DNA from: Alicyclobacillus sp. SP_1
GTDB taxonomy: Bacteria > Bacillota > Bacilli > Alicyclobacillales > Alicyclobacillaceae
NCBI RefSeq assembly: GCF_024706985.1
Contig: NZ_JAMCCX010000010.1
Location: 27,613 to 91,612 of the forward strand
Direction of reading: 5' to 3'
DNA length: 64,000 bases
Position numbers and translations under genes: made by a program. Position 1 is the first letter of the stretch, and every line of letters begins with the position of its first letter. Positions 17,615 to 27,556 of the stretch are shown in pieces. Under the pieces are notes generated by a model that saw only the letters and a list, made by a program, of their open reading frames with translations, was not told where the DNA came from and searched no databases.

Positions 17615-18045
17615 GGCTCGCGCTACACGCCGCCAGTGGCGCTCTGCTTCAGGCCAAAAACGCGAACCACTCGTCCAATTGCAAATCCGGCAAAGCGACT
17701 CCATGTCTCGATCCCGGTGGACGCCTGGCCTACCTGGGATTTCTGGAATCGCGAAACCCCCGTATTTATGCTATCACTTGTGGTTCGCGTTGTCATGGCA
17801 CGGTTCTCCTCTATCAACAAATTCTTTCGACCAACGGCACACGCAGAAGTTTGAGCTGTATTCGCACGAACTAACTTTCTCATCAGTACTACCGTTTCGT
17901 CTTATGAGGTTTCATTTAACCGAAATAACCTGTTGGCCCCTTGATGACAGCATCACGATGAATCGTACCTGCACAAACACGTTCTTAGCAACTCCAAATG
18001 CACCCTGTTGCTCAAGAAAACGGGTCCACGACTCGGACGAATCAT
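17615..18045 (-). promoter_or_regulatory. CRISPR leader region
   Basis: The 431 nt between csb2 and the first leader-proximal repeat. In type I systems the leader carries the array promoter and the integration signals. I see no convincing -35/-10 pair, so the array may also be read through from the cas operon. It includes a short open frame with a good ribosome binding site (17623-17796). Confidence 0.6.
17623..17796 (-). CDS. Possible small protein encoded in the CRISPR leader
   Basis: A 57-residue frame ending 9 nt before the first repeat. The ATG at 17796 is preceded by GAGGAGAACC at normal distance. The peptide begins MTTRTTSDSINTGVSRFQKS and ends in a Gly/Val/Arg-rich part (FAGFAIGRVVRVFGLKQSAT). 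I recognise no domain; the strong site is the only positive evidence. It may equally be chance within the leader. Confidence 0.3.
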   Translation of the reverse strand: MTTRTTSDSINTGVSRFQKSQVGQASTGIETWSRFAGFAIGRVVRVFGLKQSATGGV

Positions 18046-19734
18046 TCACATAGAATCGGCGGCTGTGGCATGGTCTGTCTGTCCGGCAGGGACAAAGAGT
18101 CCGAGACCAAAGTGGCAGTGCGACCCAAGAGCAAGTGGCCCTTGGACCATCTCCGAAAACTCCAATTCCCAAAAAGTACCACGTGTGTCGGGCAACTGCT
18201 GCCTCTTCGACCGCCTCTCTCTTCGAAATTCGCTAACCTCATAGCGACGGCCGCGAATGTCCACAGACGGTTTCAATTCCATGTGTATCGGTCGCGGAAG
18301 CCCCCGCAGCATGAGTTCGCGGACAATTTGTTCGTCTGCTGAAAATTTCCCATTCCTTTTCTTATGCCAAGGGTGTAGATATGGCGTTTGAGACACCCAT
18401 CGTCGGCTACGTGCGAGCAGGGGAATTTCGCCTTGCGAAAACACAGAAGAAGCTTTTTCAAGACTGCCTCTCTCACCGTGAACAAACAAACCTTCAAGAA
18501 AGAGGTTCCATCGTTTTACCTGGCCCGGCCACCATGCAGGAGACCAGAGTTCTGACATTCCGCGAATCGCTTTCTCCAACACGGGCGTAAAAACATCGAC
18601 AGAAGAAATGACGATATGGTCAATTTTCCCATCACAATCTGCGTCTTCCGGTAAAATGAACAGATGTTGGTGCCCCCGCAAACTGAGAGATCCATCCTCT
18701 TCCCGCCCCGACACTACCGTCGGCGCTCCTTCACCGCAGCGGCTGAGCAGTGCAAGATGGCAGATGTCCGCTACATCGACGGTTTCGGTAATCGATGGCG
18801 CCACTACGCCATGCAATGCAAAGCGTGCCACATTGTAGGAAGTCCGTCTTGCAGACGTTTTTTGTGCGAGTTGTGCTGTACGCACGGCTTCCGTCCTCTC
18901 CTCTAGTTGTGGCCTCACATACATAGCCCATTTCGATCCCGGTGGTTCCAACCGCTGTTGCTGTCCTAAATCGTTGGTCTCAATGCAGAGCGCTCCGAAC
19001 AAATCTGTAGGCAACTCCGTCGCTGCATTGCGATGGCGTGCTGATGACCTACCTCGCCCTCGATTCCCCTCGGCTGACGCTTCCTGCTCTCGCTTTGTAT
19101 CCTCAGCGTTCTTCCACTCTTGATATTGATTGACCGTCATCGGTGTTAGAACCTTGGTCAATTCCCCTTCGGTGAGTCCGAAGCCAGACGGTCCGTAGCC
19201 CTCCGCACCGCGTAGTCCTTGTTCCGTTCCGCTAACCATAAAAAGCGGTGCACAATTGATGTCTAGTTGCTCGCTAGGCAATTCCTGCAACAACTTTGCT
19301 ATGACTGTGCTCTCTGCGCGTCCTAAATAAGTGAGCCGGTCGAGCAGATAGTCGAGTAACTTCCGATGCTCTTCCGTCAGGCTGAGGTTTGGCCAATGTA
19401 CCAGAATTGCGCTGTCTTTCGACATTTTTAAAAACCCATCGTAAACCAAAGTGGTCTTACCAATCTCACCGACTGGCATGTAATGCCGCTTATTACTGTG
19501 TACGGCGGCTGGCAGCGAATAGACGGGAGGTTCTTCAGACAGCGAGTGCATCAAAGCACGAAAATCGGATTCTGCAAAGTGGTCGTAACCCGCCTTACGA
19601 TACCAAACGGCAATCAATGAGCGAAGAATTCGCCATGGGGAGGGCGGCCACTCCACGTCAGCCTCATTCACATGCCGCTGCCACGGTGTAGCATGGTACA
19701 TTCCATTCACGAAACGGAATTCTATCGTCAGCAT
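18046..19734 (-). CDS. csb2: Type I-G Cas5-Cas6 fusion protein Csb2 (GSU0054 family)
   Basis: A protein of 562 residues. The N-terminus (LTIEFRFVNGMYHATPWQRH, then VEWPPSPWRILRSLIAVWYR) is the RAMP-type Cas5 part typical of Csb2; a charged linker with RGRGRSSARHR lies near residue 230; the C-terminal Cas6-like part ends with the Gly-rich loop LALGSHCHFGLGLFVPAG. In type I-G complexes this protein both caps the crRNA 5' end and processes pre-crRNA. It is the last gene of the effector operon, 11 nt after csb1, and is followed by the leader and array. Length and domain order are normal. Confidence 0.93.
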   Translation of the reverse strand: MLTIEFRFVNGMYHATPWQRHVNEADVEWPPSPWRILRSLIAVWYRKAGYDHFAESDFRALMHSLSEEPPVYSLPAAVHSNKRHYMPVGEIGKTTLVYDGFLKMSKDSAILVHWPNLSLTEEHRKLLDYLLDRLTYLGRAESTVIAKLLQELPSEQLDINCAPLFMVSGTEQGLRGAEGYGPSGFGLTEGELTKVLTPMTVNQYQEWKNAEDTKREQEASAEGNRGRGRSSARHRNAATELPTDLFGALCIETNDLGQQQRLEPPGSKWAMYVRPQLEERTEAVRTAQLAQKTSARRTSYNVARFALHGVVAPSITETVDVADICHLALLSRCGEGAPTVVSGREEDGSLSLRGHQHLFILPEDADCDGKIDHIVISSVDVFTPVLEKAIRGMSELWSPAWWPGQVKRWNLFLEGLFVHGERGSLEKASSVFSQGEIPLLARSRRWVSQTPYLHPWHKKRNGKFSADEQIVRELMLRGLPRPIHMELKPSVDIRGRRYEVSEFRRERRSKRQQLPDTRGTFWELEFSEMVQGPLALGSHCHFGLGLFVPAGQTDHATAADSM

Positions 19735-19745
19735 GACGGATCACC

Positions 19746-20699
<954 letters not shown>

Positions 20700-22958
20700 T
20701 CATCTCTCCTCGGTCGTATTTTGTCTTTCCATCAAACGGCGGTACAGTGAGCCTAAGTCGTGCATAGCCAGCGGAAAAACCAGTGCTGCTCCGCATCGAC
20801 GTCCCGAAACGAATGGAGATTGCACCTGCCCATGTTTTGGCACCAGTCCGCTAATCACGAGCCGTCTTGTAGCCAATTGAGCAGCACGCTCTACCCCTGC
20901 AGAACGGTCAGTCGCCAGGAGAAAAAGAATTTGCTTTGGAAATTGGACCGGCACGTCTTCAGAGCGCTCTGCCAAGGCGTTGAGCATACCATTCGGTACA
21001 CTCGTGAGCCGTGTCACCGCGTACACATATGGCAACACAGTAGAACCATCTCGTGAATGACTCTGTAAAGAGACTCGCTGTGCGGAATCATCACGTCTTC
21101 GCAAGACACCTCCGGCGGACAGCGGCAGCGCGCCCCACAAAAAGTCTGCCAGACGCTCTTCGTTTACTTTCCCTTCCAAAAAGGCTTGCACGGCAGGAAG
21201 GCTTGCGGTCTGGGCTCCCCAAAAGGGTTTGGCAACGTAGTCGGACAGTTTTCGAGAAAATCTGCCGTCCCTGCCGCGCTCTTTATCATCTTCTCCGGCC
21301 CATGTCCCATCGGGTGATTCTCTGTCCTTTAATTTCGACTCGGCATCCATCATACGTCTCTCCATCAGGCGCAATAGGTTCCGAGAGACGTCTCCTGACT
21401 TCCATATCAATCGAGGACCAGCAAATTTATCCCAACCCCGTGCTGAAGACGGATCGACTGGAGAGAAGTAAGCACGAAGTTGGGGCAGCCCTTCCGTGTA
21501 CCACGATGCGACGGAAATAGCTAATTCCCATTCGTACGACCTGTCCGCCGCCTTGACCGTCCATTGCGGATTGCGTAGAGTTAGCGGTCGAATGATGTCT
21601 CGCGCTGCTGGAGAATGTGCGAGTAATCGCTCAATGCGCCCAATCATCACCAAGACATCTTGAACGCGCCTCGGCCCACCTGAGACACAGAGACGAAAAA
21701 TAGCTTCTCGTAGAGCACGGTAAGCACTCTTAAACGACCCAATGTCCGTCCCACGAGAGAAGTCGGACAGTTGGTCGAGCCAACGAGACTGGTCCAGGTC
21801 ATTGAGTAACTCCGCCTCTGGCTGCACTTTGACTTGAAGTCGATTCAGTGGCACCGCCAGATACATGTTCCCTGAGCGTTGAGCAAACGAGAAGCGTTGA
21901 AAGCTGTCGATACCTCTGTCCACCGCAAGCGTGGCGCACGCTCGCGCAAAGTCCACGCCGTCTCGCGCTGGCCTGTTCCCCACATGGACTCGTCCTTCTT
22001 GAAAGAGATATCCCAGTTCTCGGAACGTTGCGGGTTGCGACCAGAGCGGCATCCACATTTCCGCCCTTTGTTTCGACTCACTGATATCGGCGATGCTTCC
22101 AGACCCCACGCTCGATGGGTACACGGTAAACGGATAGCTGAGAACCGCTGTACGGCCCGTCTCTAAACGCTTGACAGCGGCCGCTGAAAAGGTGAGCGCA
22201 CCTTCTAATGCCAACACATACTCCCACGGATTCGCGAAAAATGAGCCTTCAAAACCAGCCTTCGCGTTTGGTCCGCCACCGCCTCCTGGATGAAATTGAC
22301 CCGGCGCAGACTTTAGCAGGTGTCCAGTTGACTCGCCGAACAACGCTCCGTTCAACCACTCCTGACTGTGGAGCGTCGGCTCCCCAGTGTTCGTATCCAT
22401 CAATCGGACTACGTGTTGCATAAAATTGTTCGTGAATTCTAAGCGACCGTCATTTCCACCCGTCCCGAGAAGCGGGGGATATTTGGGACTGTTCGACGTC
22501 AGCACGACGGCTGCATCCAACCATTCCACCGCCTCATCCGGCCACCAACTGCGGCACAGTTCGAGCAGTTCGTCTTTGCGTTCTTTTGGTTGCTCAGTCA
22601 GGTGCAGACGAGACACAAATTCTAATGTTTTGAGAATGGTTTCACGGTAGGCTTGGAGCCTGCCTGCAGTCGAAGACAAGATTTCCTGCAACGCCTCTTG
22701 AGTATCCTTAGGATAAAAACCGCTGCCCCCGTTCCATGGAGCACAGACAGGCGTTGGCCGATACTTTTCAGTGAGGAACGACACCAAATCTTGGCGCGTC
22801 AACGTCGACTTCAGGTGGAACTCGTTGTTTACCCAATATCCTTGCGCCTCGGAGTCCATCTGTTCCGACACGAGACGAAGCACTGCCAAAGCCCGAAGAT
22901 AACCGGAGAGCGGAGACGGATTGCATCCAGACAAACATAGGTCGATGGACGTCGTCAC
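20700..22958 (-). CDS. csx17: Type I-G large subunit Csx17 (Cas8u2)
   Basis: About 752 residues from the GTG at 22958, which overlaps the cas3 stop as GTGA and has an AAGGAGG site. The N-terminus TTSIDLCLSGCNPSPLSGYL followed by RALAVLRLVSEQ is the Csx17 signature, and FLWGALPLSAGG with PYVYAVTRL occurs toward the C-terminus. As the large subunit it should recognise the PAM and recruit Cas3. A frame extending to 23024 lies inside cas3 and is not needed. Size is normal for the family. Confidence 0.93.
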   Translation of the reverse strand: MTTSIDLCLSGCNPSPLSGYLRALAVLRLVSEQMDSEAQGYWVNNEFHLKSTLTRQDLVSFLTEKYRPTPVCAPWNGGSGFYPKDTQEALQEILSSTAGRLQAYRETILKTLEFVSRLHLTEQPKERKDELLELCRSWWPDEAVEWLDAAVVLTSNSPKYPPLLGTGGNDGRLEFTNNFMQHVVRLMDTNTGEPTLHSQEWLNGALFGESTGHLLKSAPGQFHPGGGGGPNAKAGFEGSFFANPWEYVLALEGALTFSAAAVKRLETGRTAVLSYPFTVYPSSVGSGSIADISESKQRAEMWMPLWSQPATFRELGYLFQEGRVHVGNRPARDGVDFARACATLAVDRGIDSFQRFSFAQRSGNMYLAVPLNRLQVKVQPEAELLNDLDQSRWLDQLSDFSRGTDIGSFKSAYRALREAIFRLCVSGGPRRVQDVLVMIGRIERLLAHSPAARDIIRPLTLRNPQWTVKAADRSYEWELAISVASWYTEGLPQLRAYFSPVDPSSARGWDKFAGPRLIWKSGDVSRNLLRLMERRMMDAESKLKDRESPDGTWAGEDDKERGRDGRFSRKLSDYVAKPFWGAQTASLPAVQAFLEGKVNEERLADFLWGALPLSAGGVLRRRDDSAQRVSLQSHSRDGSTVLPYVYAVTRLTSVPNGMLNALAERSEDVPVQFPKQILFLLATDRSAGVERAAQLATRRLVISGLVPKHGQVQSPFVSGRRCGAALVFPLAMHDLGSLYRRLMERQNTTEER

Positions 22959-25684
22959 TTGGTTTCCCCTCCTTCTGCCGCCGAAGCTCTCCAATCGGCT
23001 ACACGCAGAATCGTTTCTAACCACGCCAACCGAAATGGTCCTAAATCATGAAGAAGGGCCAGGACGCCTTCCAACCAACTCGGTTCATCCTCTACACTGC
23101 TCTCTCCGACAGCCTCCCCGCTTGGCCACACTCGTCCTAGTGTCATCCACCGCAGGGACAGTTCCACGGGGGCTAGAACCATATGACTGTCTGGAGAGAA
23201 TTCGGGGAGAGTGTCCCCTTCCCACACTCCCCTCGCGAACAAGGGGGGACTCGCCATTCGTTCATCCTGAGGCAATCCTGTTGGCATTTTCGCAGTGGGC
23301 ACCTCTTCGTTCGGCAGAGAACGTATGGTGACGCGAACTTTTCCGTGATGTGCTGCGATGAGGTAAGCGACCAAACGACGGTAACGCATGTCTGCTGCGG
23401 TGTTGGACGAAGTGGACACTAAATATGCGAGAGCCGACGCAAGTTCATGTCGAAAAGCACGCATTCTCTTTGGCGAAATCGTTCTTGATTCTGGAGGGAG
23501 CTCTGTGCCTCTATTGGGTGAGGTACCGGCAGACTGCCTTTTCCCTACTGAAACCCCACCCATAATCTGCGACAGTCTGTTGCCCGTGCTCCAGTCCCCG
23601 CTTTTGGCCAACAATACCGATTGCCAAGGGCTGGTTGCATCGAGCCCCGCTTTTAATTTCATCTGGAATGCTTCATGACTCTTGCCCCAGTCATGCAGGA
23701 GAGCCGCCTCCACCACCGCCTTCATGAGTGGCACGTCAGGGAAAGCTTTTTGTAGCAACTTAGCTTGGTCAACCACGTGCTTGGTATGGTCCGCGAGTTC
23801 CACGGGTACTCGCACATGCGATGCCATATTGTCTGATTCTCGCGACTCTGCGTCCATCTGTCCCAAATCTTCTTCGCCGGAGGGTGTTGGTACTGCATCC
23901 CAACTTTTTCCTACAAAACCCAATTCCGGTGTATATCCGCCCCAAAGCGCGTTGAGCAAGATGGTTTGACCAGGATAGGCTGTATCACCATTGACTTCCT
24001 GCCAAGACTCGGTCGCAAAATTCCACGTCCACGCCTTCCTAAGTTGACCTTTGTGCTTGTTCTTGAGGTACTCCCGAAACATACTTCGAGAGACTCTGCA
24101 AATTTCGCGACCTGATGGCCGCGGCATTTCCGGACTGGGTGAATCCTCTGAGAATAGCCGCCAGTAGACCTGTACATCAGCGTCCTCGGCGTCTCGTATA
24201 TAGGGCGAAATGTCAATGTCCAACCCGGACAAATCAGGTGAAGTATCGAACAACTGGAGTAGGTCTTTGCGGCGTATGACTTTGGTCGCATCAGCACCCC
24301 CGTCCACTGGAGGTAAATCCACAATCCGAACATTCCGAAGATTGACCAGCTTGTTACGAGCTTCCTGAACATCCGCGACCTGATAAGGACTACAAGCATC
24401 CGCATGCAGTTCTACGTCAACAATGTGAACCGAAGGGTGACGACACTCCCCATAGCGATTACAGCGTCCGAACCGCTGCACCATCGAGGTCCATGGCGCC
24501 AATTCAGTAATCAGCGTTTCCGCAGACATGTCAATACCCGCTTCAACCGCCTGCGTCGCTACAACGATTACATCGCGCCCACTCAGGTCCCTCAAGACGG
24601 CATTCAAGCCGTCACGGTCCTCCATGCGAAATCGACTGTGAACAAGCACCATCTGTTCCTTAGGACGACCAGCCTTCTCCAGTGCGACGTACAAATCTTG
24701 AGCTCTCTGGACCCGATTGCATATGACCAAGGTCACGGTCTCTGGGCGGTGATTTACCAACACGAAATCCCGCAACCGTTCGACATAAGCAGCCAATCCT
24801 TTGCCTGATGCCTCACCGGCGGCCACCTTGATGGGCGCCATTGTGCAAGGTTTGTCAGCTTCCAACTTATCTCCTGCGCAAATTTTGTCCTCCGCGCTCA
24901 GCCGAAGAATAGTGGAGGAGGCGACCGTCTGTGCGTAGTCGACCGTCGCCAGCCATTCTTCGCGAAATGTAGCAGACATCCACAGAGTCTTGGCAGGTCC
25001 GTAAGTTCCAAACCCATCGCGAAAGGCTTGCAACTGAGCAGTGGTAGCTAGTCCTGTAGACATTAACTGCGGCTCGTCGACCACCCACAAGCAGTCATTG
25101 TTGACAAAAGCCGCATGCATGGGCCAGCGAGATCGGCTAAGCCCATACCCCCGAAACAGTGCCCTTGACAAAAGTTGATCTTGGGTTCCTACAAGAATGG
25201 CATCGTACTCTGGCTCGACGTCAAATTCTCCGGCAACATCTCCGCCGAGCAATCCATAAACAGGAATCCATGCTGACCGCAACTCCCGTCGCCCGTCCGA
25301 CGCACCATCTGCAATCTCAAGATGTTTTTCCTCTACAGATGGCTCGTGACTCCTATCCAGCGTCTCGTTCCTTTGTGACCCGTGTGGGCCAAGCCCCACT
25401 TGTTGGAGCCAAGACTCGATATTTGCCATGGTCTGGCGCACTAAAGTCCGTTGCGGAAGGCAGTAGATGAGCCTTCTGGGTGTGTCCGCTCGACATTCTG
25501 GCGACGCAAAACGTCGGCGCCAAATCCACCCCAACACCACCGCGGCAGTCTTACCCATACCTGTCGGCACCTCCAGCACCAGTGGCCAATCTGCCCCTGA
25601 AACTAGAGCCTCTTGATAAGGGTATGGCGGATGACCCATTGCCATAGTAAAGAAATCCCCGAAGCTTTCGAAATCCAATATCAA
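22955..25684 (-). CDS. cas3: CRISPR helicase-nuclease Cas3 with C-terminal HD domain (type I-G)
   Basis: A protein of 909 residues. Superfamily 2 helicase motifs come first: Walker A EVPTGMGKT (residues 38-46), DExH-type box VVDEPQ (about 202-207), and the C-terminal helicase motifs VIVVATQAVEAGIDMS and MVQRFGRCNR. The HD nuclease is at the C-terminus: LLHDWGKSHEAF with His-Asp at 664-665 and AAHHGKV at 779-780. HD after helicase is the I-G arrangement, opposite to most type I Cas3. The start is TTG at 25684; FGDFFTMAMGHPPYPYQ just after it is conserved family sequence, so a later start is unlikely. It leads the effector operon. Confidence 0.95.
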   Translation of the reverse strand: MILDFESFGDFFTMAMGHPPYPYQEALVSGADWPLVLEVPTGMGKTAAVVLGWIWRRRFASPECRADTPRRLIYCLPQRTLVRQTMANIESWLQQVGLGPHGSQRNETLDRSHEPSVEEKHLEIADGASDGRRELRSAWIPVYGLLGGDVAGEFDVEPEYDAILVGTQDQLLSRALFRGYGLSRSRWPMHAAFVNNDCLWVVDEPQLMSTGLATTAQLQAFRDGFGTYGPAKTLWMSATFREEWLATVDYAQTVASSTILRLSAEDKICAGDKLEADKPCTMAPIKVAAGEASGKGLAAYVERLRDFVLVNHRPETVTLVICNRVQRAQDLYVALEKAGRPKEQMVLVHSRFRMEDRDGLNAVLRDLSGRDVIVVATQAVEAGIDMSAETLITELAPWTSMVQRFGRCNRYGECRHPSVHIVDVELHADACSPYQVADVQEARNKLVNLRNVRIVDLPPVDGGADATKVIRRKDLLQLFDTSPDLSGLDIDISPYIRDAEDADVQVYWRLFSEDSPSPEMPRPSGREICRVSRSMFREYLKNKHKGQLRKAWTWNFATESWQEVNGDTAYPGQTILLNALWGGYTPELGFVGKSWDAVPTPSGEEDLGQMDAESRESDNMASHVRVPVELADHTKHVVDQAKLLQKAFPDVPLMKAVVEAALLHDWGKSHEAFQMKLKAGLDATSPWQSVLLAKSGDWSTGNRLSQIMGGVSVGKRQSAGTSPNRGTELPPESRTISPKRMRAFRHELASALAYLVSTSSNTAADMRYRRLVAYLIAAHHGKVRVTIRSLPNEEVPTAKMPTGLPQDERMASPPLFARGVWEGDTLPEFSPDSHMVLAPVELSLRWMTLGRVWPSGEAVGESSVEDEPSWLEGVLALLHDLGPFRLAWLETILRVADWRASAAEGGETK

Positions 25685-25771
25685 CCCCCCCTTTCCGATT
25701 TTTTGCGAAGCATTGTACGTGAAAGGAATGTTTGCCCAATATAGAGAATTACCAAACTGGGCGATGTACGA

Positions 25772-25800
25772 ATCTTATCAGTAAGGCCCGTGCATGTCAA
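25772..25800 (-). promoter_or_regulatory. Promoter of the cas3-csx17-csb1-csb2 operon
   Basis: A perfect TTGACA (-35), 17-nt spacer and TAAGAT (-10) on the minus strand. The expected transcription start is near 25765, giving a leader of about 80 nt before cas3. Confidence 0.75.
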
Positions 25801-25943
25801 AAACAAATATACTGAACCTCAATTTCAAGCAAAACGTCCTTCGCCTGAAAGGGCCATCTCTCTGTATTCGTGTGATATAATGACGGCCTAAGTGACTGCG
25901 TGTCCCATTTGAAGAAGTATCTTTGTGGTGCTTTGAGTTGCGA

Positions 25944-26561
25944 TTACACGTAGTCTTTTCCGCGCTTTGCGCGGCCCCATTTGACATTCCAACGCCACGC
26001 AACTATTACGCCTGCGGCCAGGACCAGTCCCACACCTGGCCACAGAAAAGGCCGAACATCTGCACCATACTGCTTCCATAAGACGTCCAAATAGCGCCCT
26101 TCCAGCAGATAGATGGCCGCAAACAAAAAAGCACTCGCCGCGTTGACGAGCGTAAACAGAGCAAAATTCATTTTGCTCACACCGGCGAGAAGTGGCACGG
26201 CAAGCCTCAGAATACTCACAAACTTGAATACAAACACGGCCAGTTTCCGCCGCTTTCCAAACGCGCGCTCCGCCTTGGCCATTCGTTCTTCCGTCAGGCG
26301 TACAAAACGCCCATAACGGTGGACAAGGCGGTAGCCTGGTCCACGTCCGAGCCCATAAGATAGGGTCGATCCGACGATATTCCCAACACTTCCCGCCAAG
26401 AACAGTGGTACGAACGAAAACGCGCCTTGTCCCCAGGCGAATCCACAAACCGTCAGAGTCGTCTCAGCCGGAAACGGCGCACCGAGCATCTCGGTGGCCA
26501 TCATAAAAAAGAGACCGATGTATCCGTATCGGTGGACGAGCGGAAGGATGGCAATATGCAT
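25944..26561 (-). CDS. DedA family membrane protein
   Basis: About 205 residues from the ATG at 26561, which follows AGGAGG. The family signature is clear: FFMMATEMLGAPFPAETTLT near the start, then GNIVGSTLSYGLGRGPGY with the Gly/Arg-rich re-entrant loop region, and FVSILRLAVPLLAGVSKMNF with the conserved Arg. DedA proteins are inner-membrane transporters or scramblases of lipid carriers such as undecaprenyl phosphate and phosphatidylethanolamine; which one applies here is unknown. A 33-residue N-terminal extension is open but has no site. Monocistronic as far as can be seen. Confidence 0.9.
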   Translation of the reverse strand: MHIAILPLVHRYGYIGLFFMMATEMLGAPFPAETTLTVCGFAWGQGAFSFVPLFLAGSVGNIVGSTLSYGLGRGPGYRLVHRYGRFVRLTEERMAKAERAFGKRRKLAVFVFKFVSILRLAVPLLAGVSKMNFALFTLVNAASAFLFAAIYLLEGRYLDVLWKQYGADVRPFLWPGVGLVLAAGVIVAWRWNVKWGRAKRGKDYV

Positions 26562-26775
26562 CAATTCGTCCTCCTGCTCTGATGAATATGAATACGCCGT
26601 GCTTCCCCTGAGAGCATGCGACGTTGCGGGTCGTTGCATCAGTGCGCACCATGCGGTCATGTCGCATCAGTCGTTACGACGCATCAGACTGTCACCACAC
26701 ATGAGGGCGCGTCTACTGACGACGAGCCTGTGCGAGACGCGGGTGGCAGACGCATCAGGAACCGACCCTGCGCAC

Positions 26776-27396
26776 TTATGCTTGGGGTCTCTTCGTCTGT
26801 ACGAACCGCTCAATGTTCTCCGCCACCCCGACAGACCCTGCATCCCCGACTTGCCGCAAATGCATGGCCACTCGTTCTTGAACGGCTATGGGCTTGTTCT
26901 GACTCAGTTTGGAAGCACCTTGAATATTGGTGATACGAATCTGAAATCCGACAATCTCTTTCATCATGTTGCGGTAGAATGTCTCGCCGGATTGGTCAGG
27001 CAATGCCGAATCCGGTTCATGAAAGCGCACTAACTTGTCCAGCATGTCCCGCATCCCATCGTCGTCGAGCACTAGACTACAGCGACCATAGACGTGAACA
27101 GCAACATAGTCCCACGTAGGTACGGACTTCGGAATTTGATACCAGGAGGGCGAGATATACGCATGAGGTCCTTGAAAAATAGCCAACACTTCTTGACTAG
27201 CGAGATTTTTCCACTGGGGATTGGCTTTCGCCATATGACCCAGTAGTGCCGACTCCGGAGCGTCGTAGTAAAACGGAAGGTGAGTTGCTAAGGGCCCTGA
27301 TTCTCCTTGACTGACTAGAATCCCAAAATTGTTGGCGCGAATGAATGCAGAAATCTCATCGGGTTGGCTCATTTCGAAAGGCTTCGGCACATACAT
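26776..27396 (-). CDS. paiB: PaiB-like FMN-binding transcriptional repressor family protein
   Basis: About 206 residues. The split-barrel flavin-binding fold is recognisable from MYVPKPFEM at the start, LATHLPFYYD, LLGHMAKANPQWK, AIFQGPHAYISPSWY, VPTWDYVAVHVYG and the late segment IVGFQIRITNIQGASKLSQN, all conserved in the PaiB/FMN-binding negative regulator family. In Bacillus subtilis the pai locus affects sporulation and degradative enzymes. The ATG at 27396 has GAGGAG 8 nt upstream; a GTG at 27405 overlaps that site. No paiA acetyltransferase gene lies next to it. Confidence 0.9.
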   Translation of the reverse strand: MYVPKPFEMSQPDEISAFIRANNFGILVSQGESGPLATHLPFYYDAPESALLGHMAKANPQWKNLASQEVLAIFQGPHAYISPSWYQIPKSVPTWDYVAVHVYGRCSLVLDDDGMRDMLDKLVRFHEPDSALPDQSGETFYRNMMKEIVGFQIRITNIQGASKLSQNKPIAVQERVAMHLRQVGDAGSVGVAENIERFVQTKRPQA

Positions 27397-27556
27397 CCAC
27401 GTCACTCCTCAGCGGTAGCTGATGATAAGTGCAAAAAAGAACCTCAAGCTCCCGCATAAGCGCAAACCGGAAACTAGAAGTCTTTGGGCGTCCACCAGAG
27501 AGAGGTGCGCGTTTGGCACGCACCCCAAGTTATCCATCCTGCGGCAGGACGAGGTC

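Noticed and set aside
14953..17854. Series of open frames on both strands translating to repeated peptides such as LQWGRRSNLRSD and VTPQVRPAAPLK
   Set aside because: They are translations of the CRISPR repeats and spacers, not genes.
17912..18049. Possible 44-46 codon gene overlapping the csb2 stop in the leader
   Set aside because: Starts at a GTG overlapping the stop without a ribosome binding site and has no family resemblance.
25868..25890. TATAAT-like box on the plus strand between cas3 and dedA
   Set aside because: No suitable -35 and no plus-strand gene downstream.
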